From the NCBI RefSeq assembly GCF_902829255.1, contig NZ_CADEPK010000300.1, positions 1 through 45,458 on the forward strand: 45,458 nt of DNA, given 5' to 3'. The first letter of the stretch is position 1, and the number at the start of each line of letters is the position of its first letter. Both the position numbers and the translations under genes were made by a program. Below, in pieces: positions 34,263 through 42,089 of the stretch. This DNA comes from Metabacillus niabensis (GTDB taxonomy: Bacteria; Bacillota; Bacilli; Bacillales; Bacillaceae). The notes under the pieces were generated by a model, which was not told the DNA's origin, searched no databases, and saw only the letters and a program-made list of their open reading frames with translations.

Positions 34263-35266
34263 ATTTTTTTTACTGAATTTCGATATACTATTTTTCCTTT
34301 TACTAATACTCTTCCAAATGATTTTGTTTCATCTTTAATTTTAGCAAGAATGAAATTCACTGCATGTGAGGCCATTTCTTCAATATCTACTTCGACAGTT
34401 GTTAATCCTGGAGAAGTAATCGTTGCATACACATCATTATCAAAGCTGACAACTGAGCAGTCATCTGGAACATTAATTCCTAATTTCGTTAACTTTTGAA
34501 TGAGATTATGTGCAACTTGGTCACAGTTACACACGAAGGCTGTAGGCATTTGATCCGGGATTTTGATATCAATATATGAACCATGCTCATCACGATCATC
34601 TAAAATATACGTTTCATTCAGCTTCAAATTATGCTCTAGTAATGATTTATAATAGCCCAAAAAGCGGTCCTGTATACTGCTCGTTGAATATAAATTCCCT
34701 ACATAGCCTATCTCACGGTGTCCGTTTTGAATGAGGTAATTCGTCATTTCATAGGCACCATTAAAATTGTCTGTTACAACAGAATCAATGTCTGCATGTT
34801 CATCGTAGAAATCTAAAAATACCTTTGGCAATTCGATGCTTTCAATCTTTTCTATATACTCTTTACTTATCTGTCCGAGGATAATAAAGCCATCTACCTT
34901 TTTTTCATGGTAAATTCGCGGCAATTGCAGCTGTTTTTCATCCTTACTATTTAAAATATGAAGAATTCCATAATATTCATGTGATTCTAATACCCTCGTA
35001 ATGCTTTGGTATACATTTAAATAAAAAGATTGATGGTCCATACCTGCAAAGCGTTCTGGAATGATAACACCAATGTTATACGATAGTCCTTCTTTCATCG
35101 ACTTTGCTAAAGCATTATAACGGTAGCCCATTTCTTCAGCAAGGACCTTTATTTTCTGTTTTAGTTCATCACTAACACCGTCTTTATCATTAAGCGCCTT
35201 TGAGACTGTTACACTACTGACACCTAATTTGTCGGCAATATCTCTCATTGTTATATTATTTTTCAT
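34256..35266 (-). CDS. LacI-family transcriptional regulator (mannan locus, copy 2)
   Basis: A 336-residue LacI/GalR regulator: helix-turn-helix 'TMRDIADKLGVSSVTVSKAL' (about 6-25), then an effector domain with 'IGVIIPERFAG', 'AFVCNCDQVAHNLI' and 'CSVVSFDNDVYA'. It is the third gene of the epimerase-GH130 operon and probably represses it. The start was set at the ATG preceded by GGGGG at 8 bases; the frame is open 14 codons further. The stop codon lies inside hairpin element B, so the original C-terminus may have been altered by insertion. Confidence 0.92.
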   Translation of the reverse strand: MKNNITMRDIADKLGVSSVTVSKALNDKDGVSDELKQKIKVLAEEMGYRYNALAKSMKEGLSYNIGVIIPERFAGMDHQSFYLNVYQSITRVLESHEYYGILHILNSKDEKQLQLPRIYHEKKVDGFIILGQISKEYIEKIESIELPKVFLDFYDEHADIDSVVTDNFNGAYEMTNYLIQNGHREIGYVGNLYSTSSIQDRFLGYYKSLLEHNLKLNETYILDDRDEHGSYIDIKIPDQMPTAFVCNCDQVAHNLIQKLTKLGINVPDDCSVVSFDNDVYATITSPGLTTVEVDIEEMASHAVNFILAKIKDETKSFGRVLVKGKIVYRNSVKKIG

Positions 35267-35299
35267 TGTCTTTTCCCCCGAGTTAACCGACGTAATAAG

Positions 35300-35319
35300 A
35301 AGAGGCAAATCTGCCTCTT
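35300..35319 (-). terminator. Hairpin between the GH130 and LacI genes
   Basis: A perfect 8-bp stem with a 4-base loop (AAGAGGCA 35300-35307, TGCCTCTT 35312-35319) lies in the 68-base gap, with no T-run after it. It is a likely mRNA processing or attenuation signal that would lower repressor output relative to the enzymes. Confidence 0.45.
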
Positions 35320-35334
35320 TTAGCCAATCATCTC

Positions 35335-36519
35335 TTATTGATTCACTTTGTTAAGCAATTGTAAGTTTTGTTCGATTAAACCTTTACGCTGCTTCGCACA
35401 ATCTAATGAGCGGAATGGATCTTCCGGAGTATTGAAGGTATAATCGACTAGCTTTTCAATCGTTGTTGTTGCAACATGAATGCGGGTATCACTTGATGCA
35501 TAATAAATAAACACTTCATTGTTTTCATTGACAACTGCACCATTACAGAAAATAACGTTTGACACATCTCCTACGCGTTCTTCATCATACGGAGCAATAA
35601 AATGCCCACCTGGAGTTGCAATCACTTTTGTAGGATCCTCTAAGCTTGTAGCAATTGTATAAAGAACATACCGAAGACCAGCAGCTGTATTTCTTACACC
35701 ATGGGCAATATGAATCCAGCCTTTATCAGTTTTAATCGGCGCAGGTCCTTGGCCATTTTTTACTTCATAAATGGTATGGTAGCGCTTTTCATGCATTACT
35801 TTTTCATCATGGATGACAGGGTTTAAAATATCATCACATAAAGCAAATGCAATTCCACCACCTGATCCTGTTGAAATAAATCCATCCTGCGGACGAGTAT
35901 AGAACGCATATTTCCCTTCAACAAATTCAGGATGTAACACTACATTACGCTGTTGCGGTGATGGTGTTTGTATATTAGGCAGACGTTCCCACTTCTTCAA
36001 ATCCTTTGTTCGAACTAAGCCTGCTTGAGCAACAGCACTTGACGTATCAAATTCAGGCGCATCCTGATCCTTGCTTTCTGAACAGTAGATACCATAAATC
36101 CAACCATCCTCATGTTGAACTAAGCGCATATCGTAAATATTTGTTTCCTTTTCATCAATGTCGTCCCAAACAAGCGGTGTGTCGATGAAACGAAAATTAT
36201 CGATTCCATTATCACTTTCAGCAAGAGCGAAAATTGATTTACGATCTAAGCCTTCTGTTCGCACGACTAAATAGTATTTATTATTTAAATAAATTGCCCC
36301 TGGATTAAATGCCGCATTAACTCCAAGCCTTTCCATAAAATGAGGGTTTGTTTCCTTATTTAAATCAAACCGCCAATGTAGTGGTACATGGTGACGTGTA
36401 ATAACTGGATTTTCATAGCGGTCATATACACCGTTATAAAAATCTTCCTTTTTCTTATTCTTTTTACTTAATAATTCATTTTGTTTTTCTAGTAATTCAA
36501 AGTATTTTTCATGTATCAT
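35335..36519 (-). CDS. GH130 4-O-beta-D-mannosyl-D-glucose phosphorylase
   Basis: A 394-residue GH130 enzyme with the five-bladed propeller motifs of subfamily 1: '[22 protein letters not shown]' (69-90), the general acid Asp in 'NIYDMRLV', and '[13 protein letters not shown]'. Relatives split 4-O-beta-mannosyl-glucose with phosphate to mannose-1-phosphate and glucose in the cytoplasm. It is encoded directly after an N-acylglucosamine 2-epimerase family enzyme, whose job in this pathway is to turn mannobiose into mannosyl-glucose. The two genes touch (epimerase stop at 36521, ATG at 36519), with an AAAGGATG ribosome site inside the epimerase end. Confidence 0.9.
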   Translation of the reverse strand: MIHEKYFELLEKQNELLSKKNKKKEDFYNGVYDRYENPVITRHHVPLHWRFDLNKETNPHFMERLGVNAAFNPGAIYLNNKYYLVVRTEGLDRKSIFALAESDNGIDNFRFIDTPLVWDDIDEKETNIYDMRLVQHEDGWIYGIYCSESKDQDAPEFDTSSAVAQAGLVRTKDLKKWERLPNIQTPSPQQRNVVLHPEFVEGKYAFYTRPQDGFISTGSGGGIAFALCDDILNPVIHDEKVMHEKRYHTIYEVKNGQGPAPIKTDKGWIHIAHGVRNTAAGLRYVLYTIATSLEDPTKVIATPGGHFIAPYDEERVGDVSNVIFCNGAVVNENNEVFIYYASSDTRIHVATTTIEKLVDYTFNTPEDPFRSLDCAKQRKGLIEQNLQLLNKVNQ

Positions 36520-36520
36520 C

Positions 36521-37693
36521 TTAGTTCATCCTTTCGATCATTTCTAAACAGAATCTAGAATTATGGTACGGAGTTTTCCACGGTTCCCCTACAGCTCGTT
36601 CCGTCGGCTTGCCATCAGGTTCAACAGACCAATACCATTCCCCACCTTCACGATGGTCAACGATATTCTCTTTTATATAAGCCCATAGATGTTCAACTAA
36701 TTGTAAAAACTTCTCATCCTTCGTTCTTTCATAAGCATTTTGAAACCCGACAATTGCTTCAGCCTGTACCCACCACACTCGGGTATAATCTACTTTATCG
36801 CCAAGCTGTTCGTTTGCTAACGAACCATCCTTAAGAATGGCGTGTGAGTTTCCAATGTTATACGCAATATCAATCACCATTTGTACATACCGATCATCCT
36901 CAAGCCCTATCGCTTTAATGGCGTCATCAATTAGCCAGCTCGCTTCAATATCATGTCCAAATGATTTTAAATCGAGCAAGGAATTCCATTGCTTATCAAA
37001 AAATACTTTGAGGAATTTCGTTTCTTTATTAAAGATTTTTTCATAGAAAACCTCAACTAAATTTGTTATCCGTTCTTTGACTATTTTTGTTGGATTAGCT
37101 TTATATAAATTTGTATAAGCTTCCAGCACATGGAGATGTGTATTTGTTGTAATATCAGCAATAACACCGTTCTCGCTTAATTTATCGTTAGGAAGCTCAT
37201 TCCAGCTACGGTCAAATTCCTCTTTGTAAGCATTATTTTCTTTATCAAAGCCTAAAGTTTCCACTAAATCGAAAATGGTATTAGCATATTTTAAAGCTTC
37301 TTCATTCTTCGTTACACGATAATACTCACTTAAAGCATAAATACCAAATGATTGTGTATAAATATGTTTTTGTGTTTCTTTAGGATTCCCTTGATAATCA
37401 AGTAGCCAAAAAAGTCCTTGATGCTCGTGGTCGAACATTTTCTCTACTAAAAATTGATATGCGTGATGAGCTATTTCTAAATACTCAGGTTTTTTCGTAA
37501 TCCGATAGGCTGCAGAAAACGACCATAAAAATCGGGAAATTTGTATTCCACCTTTATCTCCTTGCTTATCAACTGTTAAATCGTAATTAACGGTTCCATA
37601 AAATCCACCATTTTGTTCATCCTTTAACTTCATCCAAAAAGGTAAAATATGAGTTAATAAATGGTTTTCAAGTTCATTTTTTAGTTTACTCAA
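36521..37693 (-). CDS. Cellobiose 2-epimerase family enzyme (probable mannobiose 2-epimerase)
   Basis: A 390-residue (alpha/alpha)6-barrel protein of the AGE/cellobiose 2-epimerase family. The conserved motifs are '[11 protein letters not shown]' (184-194), '[10 protein letters not shown]' (246-255), 'WWVQAEAI' (307-314) and 'GGEWYWSV' (350-357), with the catalytic histidines in the first two and near residue 377. Such enzymes epimerise the reducing-end sugar of cellobiose, lactose or mannobiose at C2. Pairing with GH130 points to Man-beta-1,4-Man converted to Man-beta-1,4-Glc. The start is TTG with a GGGGG site about 10 bases upstream. It is the first gene of its operon. Confidence 0.9.
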   Translation of the reverse strand: MSKLKNELENHLLTHILPFWMKLKDEQNGGFYGTVNYDLTVDKQGDKGGIQISRFLWSFSAAYRITKKPEYLEIAHHAYQFLVEKMFDHEHQGLFWLLDYQGNPKETQKHIYTQSFGIYALSEYYRVTKNEEALKYANTIFDLVETLGFDKENNAYKEEFDRSWNELPNDKLSENGVIADITTNTHLHVLEAYTNLYKANPTKIVKERITNLVEVFYEKIFNKETKFLKVFFDKQWNSLLDLKSFGHDIEASWLIDDAIKAIGLEDDRYVQMVIDIAYNIGNSHAILKDGSLANEQLGDKVDYTRVWWVQAEAIVGFQNAYERTKDEKFLQLVEHLWAYIKENIVDHREGGEWYWSVEPDGKPTERAVGEPWKTPYHNSRFCLEMIERMN

Positions 37694-37716
37694 AATGTTG
37701 TAACCCCCAAATCATT

Positions 37717-37788
37717 AGTTTACCGATAACTTAATTATTATGTTACTTTCCTATTTGTTATTTGTCAATTATAAATAAAACGTTTTCA
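37717..37788 (-). promoter_or_regulatory. Promoter, cre-like site and operator of the epimerase-GH130-lacI operon
   Basis: On the minus strand TTGACA (37763-37768), a 17-base spacer and TAACAT (37740-37745). Upstream is TGAAAACGTTTTAT (37775-37788), matching the cre consensus at 13 of 14 positions. Downstream of the -10 is AGTTTACCGATAACT (37717-37731), an imperfect palindrome sharing the TTACCG block with the operator candidate of the transporter operon. Confidence 0.65.
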
Positions 37789-37885
37789 GTTTATTTATCT
37801 ACTAGGTTGATAGCATCATCGTATATCGAAGAGGAATTAAAGCAATAGTTTAGTTAATAGTCCAGCAATGTTTTCTTAAAAATAC

Positions 37886-37934
37886 AAAAAAGGGGACTAA
37901 CTGTTTATAAGTAACAACAGTTAATCCCCTTTTA
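37886..37934 (-). terminator. Terminator of the alpha/beta hydrolase gene
   Basis: An 18-bp stem with one mismatch (AAAAGGGGACTAACTGTT, 37888-37905, with 37915-37932), T-rich on both sides, about 105 bases after the hydrolase stop codon. Confidence 0.85.
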
Positions 37935-38037
37935 AATAATTGTTAACACTTTGCAACTTTCCATCAATTGACAAACCACAAAAGCAATCGTACTTGTTCA
38001 AGAATCGAAGGTTAAGGAAAGCCACACGTTCAGATGA

Positions 38038-38991
38038 TTATTTGCTAAAGGATGGTCTTAATTGATTTAATTGATTGTCTAACCAGTTGATGATATCTGC
38101 TTTAACTTCCTCATGATTTAATTCATTTAGCACTTCATGGCGTCCTTGATGATAAAACTTGTAATCTAATTGATTGATTCCGTTTCTTTTTAATTGATTT
38201 ATAACGCTAATCACACCTTTTGTTGCTTGACCAACAGGATCCTCTGTACCACTTATAAAGAAGTATGGGATGTCCTTCTCCATTTTGGCCACCTCTTTAT
38301 TTTGATGGATGACATCAATTCCTCTTAGTAAATCGTAATAAAAGCCTGCTGTAGCGATAAAGCCGCAATACGGGTCGTTTATATACTTATCGACTTCCTT
38401 TTTATTACGGGTTAACCAATCAAAATCAGTCTCAGGATTCGAAACCTTTTTATTATAGCCTCCAAAAATCAGTTTATTCATCAGAGGACTTTTAGCTTGC
38501 TTTCCAAGTTTTTTCATTTGTGATTTAGCTATTCTTTTTCCGACTTTCCCCATAAGCCCAGGATTCCCACCAGTTCCTGAAATAATCGCACCAACTACTG
38601 CTCCTTTATATCGCTGTAGGAAGCGGCGAACGATGAATGAACCCATGCTATGCCCCATAATAAAAACAGGAAGATCGGGATGTATAGTATGAATATAATC
38701 ATTAATTTCTTTAACATCTTCCACAACACGCTCAAAACCATCTTCATTTGCAAAAAATCCTAGACTTGCACTTTTTTCTCCTGTTTTTCCATGTCCACGG
38801 TGATCATGACCATAAATAAGATAGCCGCTTGAGGACAGGAATTCTGCTAAAGGCTGATACCGATGAATATGCTCTGCCATTCCATGTGCAAGCTGAATGA
38901 CCGCTTTCTTTGTTTCTATTGCTTGATCTTCCCCCCAGCTTTTCACATACACATGGTGCCCATCTGACATCGTTAACCATCTCTCTATCAT
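38038..38991 (-). CDS. Alpha/beta hydrolase, monoacylglycerol lipase/lysophospholipase type
   Basis: A 317-residue serine hydrolase of the 'hydrolase_4' (YtpA/PldB, MGL) group. The nucleophile is the Ser in 'MGHSMGSF' at about 117-121, 'YGHDHRGHGKTGEKS' follows the oxyanion strand, Asp is in 'SGTEDPVG' and His in 'QGRHEVLNE'. No signal peptide is seen. The substrate is probably a monoacylglycerol or lysophospholipid. It lies 43 bases after glpP, a glycerol-3-phosphate-responsive regulator, consistent with glycerolipid breakdown. The second ATG was chosen (AGGGG, 6 bases away); the first directly abuts the ribosome site. Confidence 0.85.
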   Translation of the reverse strand: MIERWLTMSDGHHVYVKSWGEDQAIETKKAVIQLAHGMAEHIHRYQPLAEFLSSSGYLIYGHDHRGHGKTGEKSASLGFFANEDGFERVVEDVKEINDYIHTIHPDLPVFIMGHSMGSFIVRRFLQRYKGAVVGAIISGTGGNPGLMGKVGKRIAKSQMKKLGKQAKSPLMNKLIFGGYNKKVSNPETDFDWLTRNKKEVDKYINDPYCGFIATAGFYYDLLRGIDVIHQNKEVAKMEKDIPYFFISGTEDPVGQATKGVISVINQLKRNGINQLDYKFYHQGRHEVLNELNHEEVKADIINWLDNQLNQLRPSFSK

Positions 38992-39034
38992 AACCATCCC
39001 CTTATATTTTTCAGCACGTACATTTCCTTATTTA

Positions 39035-39571
39035 TTATAGCTCCCAAAGCTCCTGCTTAGATGTTGTAATTGCATCAGCACCTGCATGTAGCGCTTCTTC
39101 AACTTCATTCTTCGTCCGAATAAGTCCACCTGCAAAGATTTTTATATTTGTTTTCTCTTTTACTTCCTTAATCATCCACGGCATTGCGCCTGGTAATACT
39201 TCTATATAATCTGGCTTTGTCTTTTCGATAAGTCGATAGCTTCTATCTAATGCATGTGAATCAATTAAAAACATTCGTTGAATCGCGATAACACCCTTTT
39301 GCTTCGCCTTTAAAATAACGCTTGATTTTGTTGAAATTAAGCCATATGGATCGAATTGCTGACAAATATATTCTGTTGCATAATCATCATTTTTTAAGCC
39401 GTGAATGAGATCAACGTGGTAAATCATCTTCTTCTTATGCTTTGAAGCAAGCTTATGAATATTTGCAAGTTGAGAAATATGAATTTCTAAATAGACACCT
39501 ATTTCGTATTTACTTTGTAAGAATACTTCAAATTGTTTAAGAGATGAAATAGCTGGGAGAATTTTTTGCAT
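39035..39571 (-). CDS. glpP: Glycerol-3-phosphate-responsive antiterminator
   Basis: A 178-residue TIM-barrel-like RNA-binding antiterminator. The sequence opens 'LPAISSLKQFEVFLQSKYE' and holds the family motifs 'YHVDLIHGLKNDDYATEY', 'ISTKSSVILKAKQKG', 'AIQRMFLIDSHAL', 'DYIEVLPGAMPW' and 'FAGGLIRTKNEVEEAL'. In Bacillus subtilis GlpP with glycerol-3-phosphate allows transcription through leader terminators of glpFK and glpD. Here glpFK is not adjacent; instead a lipase-like gene follows. The ribosome site is AAGGTG, about 10 bases upstream. Confidence 0.93.
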   Translation of the reverse strand: MQKILPAISSLKQFEVFLQSKYEIGVYLEIHISQLANIHKLASKHKKKMIYHVDLIHGLKNDDYATEYICQQFDPYGLISTKSSVILKAKQKGVIAIQRMFLIDSHALDRSYRLIEKTKPDYIEVLPGAMPWMIKEVKEKTNIKIFAGGLIRTKNEVEEALHAGADAITTSKQELWEL

Positions 39572-39680
39572 AGATGCTCGACACCTTACCCTATAAAGTT
39601 ATTTACGTTGTATTTATCTTTAACTGTATGATAACTAACGGGAACTAGATATTCAAAGAAAAAAGCAGATTGAATATTGG

Positions 39681-39717
39681 GGACAGTCCCCACCTGTTCT
39701 CATGGGGACTGTTTTTG
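39681..39717 (+). terminator. Perfect hairpin with T-run, Bacillus-type intergenic palindrome
   Basis: Perfect 9-bp arms ACAGTCCCC (39683-39691) and GGGGACTGT (39704-39712), followed on the plus strand by a T-run (39712-39716). Neighbouring genes run on the minus strand, so the T-run is on the 'wrong' side for them; it may be a dispersed palindrome that also serves as the 3' end of the HesB-like gene. Confidence 0.6.
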
Positions 39718-39732
39718 GAGGATGCTATGAAA

Positions 39733-40032
39733 TTAGTGTGTAGGGCTCCCCTTTGATGGATTTGTGATAACGAATTCTTCTCTTGGGACATAGAAGTATT
39801 GAACCCAAACACCATCAAGAAATTCCTCACGTTTGTCTAGCAATACATCGATCCCTTTATCAGTGCTTACAATTTCGTCGTGCTCTGTTGGAGTATCAAG
39901 AGAAATGTCATAGTGAGCATGGTCTCCGTGTTGATGTGTGACATATACACGAATCATTTCGCCTTCCTTCGCTTCATTATCTAACATCTTTTGTAAAACC
40001 TTTGCTGCATTTCGATTAATTTTACATTTCAT
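39733..40032 (-). CDS. HesB/IscA-like domain protein lacking the cluster cysteines
   Basis: A 99-residue protein with the HesB-like fold: 'INRNAAKVLQKMLDNE' at the N-terminus, 'IRVYVTHQHGDHAHYDISLD' in the middle and 'GVWVQYFYVPREEFVITNP' at the end. The A-type carrier cysteines (one central, CxC near the C-terminus) are absent, the only Cys being residue 3, so it is not a classical Fe-S carrier. Bacillus has several such cysteine-free HesB-like proteins of unknown role. The real start is internal to the open frame: GAGGT lies 8 bases before this ATG. Confidence 0.75.
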   Translation of the reverse strand: MKCKINRNAAKVLQKMLDNEAKEGEMIRVYVTHQHGDHAHYDISLDTPTEHDEIVSTDKGIDVLLDKREEFLDGVWVQYFYVPREEFVITNPSKGSPTH

Positions 40033-40057
40033 TCTGCTTACCTCTTCTCTCGTTTTA

Positions 40058-41053
40058 TTAACATAATAGTTCCTTGGCAATAAGCTCATACGATCGCCAT
40101 TTGTCTTTCGGTTCATGAGTTATCGTAAGTAGCATTAATTCTGTAGCTCGGTACATCGTTTTTATCTCAATGAGTTTCTGCCTTACTTCCTGTGGATTGC
40201 CGATAATCATGTTTTTCTTCATATTCATTATCAACTCTTTGTCCTTAGTTGTAAAAGGATATGACTCCGCCTCTTCAACTGAAGGAATCCCTTCTCTAGC
40301 CTCTCCTTTTGCCATTAAAACATTCCAAAGCAGGCTACTCAATGCTAGCTTTTCTGCTTTTTCTGTTGTTTCTGCACAAATAACGGATACTGCAACAATC
40401 GTTTCTGGCTTTGCATTATGCTCTGAAGTAAAGTTATCATAATATAGCTTTACGATTTCAGTACCATTCGTCTCACTCATAAAGTCAGCATACGCATAGG
40501 GTAATCCGTTCTCCGCTGCAAGTAACGCACTTTTCTTACTCATTCCGAGAAGCCAAAGCTCTGGTGCTGTTTGTGGAAGTGGTGCAGCTGTTATTTTTGC
40601 ATACATATGATCCGAAGCAAAGTCATTAGCTAGAAATCCTTTAAGCTCTTTAACTGCTTGAGGAAATTCCCTCACAGCCTCTAAAAAGTTTTTCGATAGG
40701 GCCATTGACACTTCTGCAGAACCACCAGGGGAACGCCCAATTCCTAAATCAATCCGATTCGGGAAAAGAGTTGCTAATAAATGATGAGTTTCAGCTACTT
40801 TATAAGGCCGGTAATTCGGTAGTAAAATCGCACCTGAACCAATCCGTATCTGATTTGTTCTTGCACCGATATAACCTAGCATTACCTCTGGTGCAGAGCA
40901 TGCTAAGCCTGGTAAATCATGATGCTCTGCAATCCAATATCTTGTATATTTATATTCTTCACCAATTTGTGCTAGTTTAACAGATGCTTCTAGTGCAGCC
41001 TTTGCTGTTTGACCAGATGAAATCGGTGATTGGTCTAAAATACTTAATTTCAT
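40058..41053 (-). CDS. Luciferase-like flavin-dependent oxidoreductase (MsnO8/YwcH type), copy 2
   Basis: A 331-residue LLM-class flavin oxidoreductase: 'KLSILDQSPISSGQTA' at the start, 'YWIAEHHDLPGLACSAPEVMLG', 'IRIGSGAILLPNYRPYKVAE' and 'RIDLGIGRSPGGS'. Such proteins use FMNH2 from a partner reductase; substrates are usually unknown. It is a close tandem paralog of the next gene upstream (41075) with a 21-base gap, so the two are surely co-transcribed. The start was placed at the ATG preceded by GAAGGTGG; the ORF could be extended by six codons. Confidence 0.88.
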   Translation of the reverse strand: MKLSILDQSPISSGQTAKAALEASVKLAQIGEEYKYTRYWIAEHHDLPGLACSAPEVMLGYIGARTNQIRIGSGAILLPNYRPYKVAETHHLLATLFPNRIDLGIGRSPGGSAEVSMALSKNFLEAVREFPQAVKELKGFLANDFASDHMYAKITAAPLPQTAPELWLLGMSKKSALLAAENGLPYAYADFMSETNGTEIVKLYYDNFTSEHNAKPETIVAVSVICAETTEKAEKLALSSLLWNVLMAKGEAREGIPSVEEAESYPFTTKDKELIMNMKKNMIIGNPQEVRQKLIEIKTMYRATELMLLTITHEPKDKWRSYELIAKELLC

Positions 41054-41074
41054 TTTTCCACCTTCTCGCAATGT

Positions 41075-42067
41075 TTAAAGAAACATTTCTGCTAGAGCAC
41101 GATATGTATAAAGTTTATCTTCAAAATCATATACATTATTTATGATCATAAATTCATCTACTCCATATGTTTCACTTAATAAAAGGAGTTGCTCCCTTAC
41201 ATATTCAGGATCTCCAACAATCATTCGTTTTCGATTTTGCTTCATTTTCACCAACTCAGCCTTTGAAGCCTGGTAATTTCTTGCTTCGTCATTTGAAACA
41301 ATTCTCGTATCTCCACCTCTTTCAACTGCTAATAGCCAAAGGTCTTGAGCTAATGCGATTTCCTCTGCCTTTTCCTTTGTCGGTGCACAAACGACAAAAA
41401 TACAAACATTCACTTTAGGTGTTTTTAGAAATGCTGATGGTTGAAAATGGTCTTTATACTGGTTGATTGCCTGTCTTCCATTTACAGGTGTTATAAAATG
41501 ACCGTATGTAAAGGATGTCCCATACTCAGCGGCAAGCATTGCTCCAGTCTGTCTTACACCTAGCATCCACATCTCTGGCATTGTATAACTTTGTGGATAA
41601 GCCTTCACTTGGTGAAATGGATGGTCGTTCGATATTTCATTTGTTAAAAAGCTTTGTAAATCACGAACTTGCCGAGGAAATTCATTAAGACTTTTTCTTA
41701 TTCCATCTGTTAATGCCAATCTAGTTACCGGTGAACCTCCTGGGGATCGTCCGACACCTAAATCAATCCGACCTGGATAAAGGGCTTCTAATACTTTAAA
41801 ATTTTCTGCAACTTTAAACGGACTATATTGTGGGAGCAGTACACCACCAGATCCAACGCGTATTCGCTTCGTATGTGCAGCAAGATGCGCTAAGAGAACC
41901 TCTGGTGAAGTACCGGCTAGCCCATTCGTATTATGATGCTCAGCAACCCAAAATCTCGTATAGCCTAATTCATCTGTTAGCATAGCTAATTTTGTTGTTT
42001 TTTCGAATGCTTGATTCGCAGTCTCCCCCATTCGAATAACAGATTGGTCGAGCACACTTAATTTCAT
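41075..42067 (-). CDS. Luciferase-like flavin-dependent oxidoreductase (MsnO8/YwcH type), copy 1
   Basis: A 330-residue LLM-class flavin oxidoreductase with the same signature blocks as its neighbour ('KLSVLDQSVIRMGETA', 'FWVAEHHNTNGLAGTSPEVLLA', 'IRVGSGGVLLPQYSPFKVAE', 'RIDLGVGRSPGGSPVTR'). The two share similar length and motif order but are clearly diverged, so the duplication is not recent. A GGGGAAGG site lies 1-4 bases before the ATG. The aldehyde dehydrogenase gene ends 22 bases upstream, suggesting one operon of ALDH, LLM, LLM. Confidence 0.88.
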   Translation of the reverse strand: MKLSVLDQSVIRMGETANQAFEKTTKLAMLTDELGYTRFWVAEHHNTNGLAGTSPEVLLAHLAAHTKRIRVGSGGVLLPQYSPFKVAENFKVLEALYPGRIDLGVGRSPGGSPVTRLALTDGIRKSLNEFPRQVRDLQSFLTNEISNDHPFHQVKAYPQSYTMPEMWMLGVRQTGAMLAAEYGTSFTYGHFITPVNGRQAINQYKDHFQPSAFLKTPKVNVCIFVVCAPTKEKAEEIALAQDLWLLAVERGGDTRIVSNDEARNYQASKAELVKMKQNRKRMIVGDPEYVREQLLLLSETYGVDEFMIINNVYDFEDKLYTYRALAEMFL

Positions 42068-42089
42068 GCCTTCCCCAGCTTTCTTTTAT

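Noticed and set aside
36006-36188. Plus-strand frame with several cysteines and prolines inside the GH130 gene
   Set aside because: Antisense shadow; no start context and no family.
39645-39830. 61-codon minus-strand frame near the GGGGACTGT hairpin
   Set aside because: It lies across the palindrome and the HesB-like gene end, with no ribosome site.
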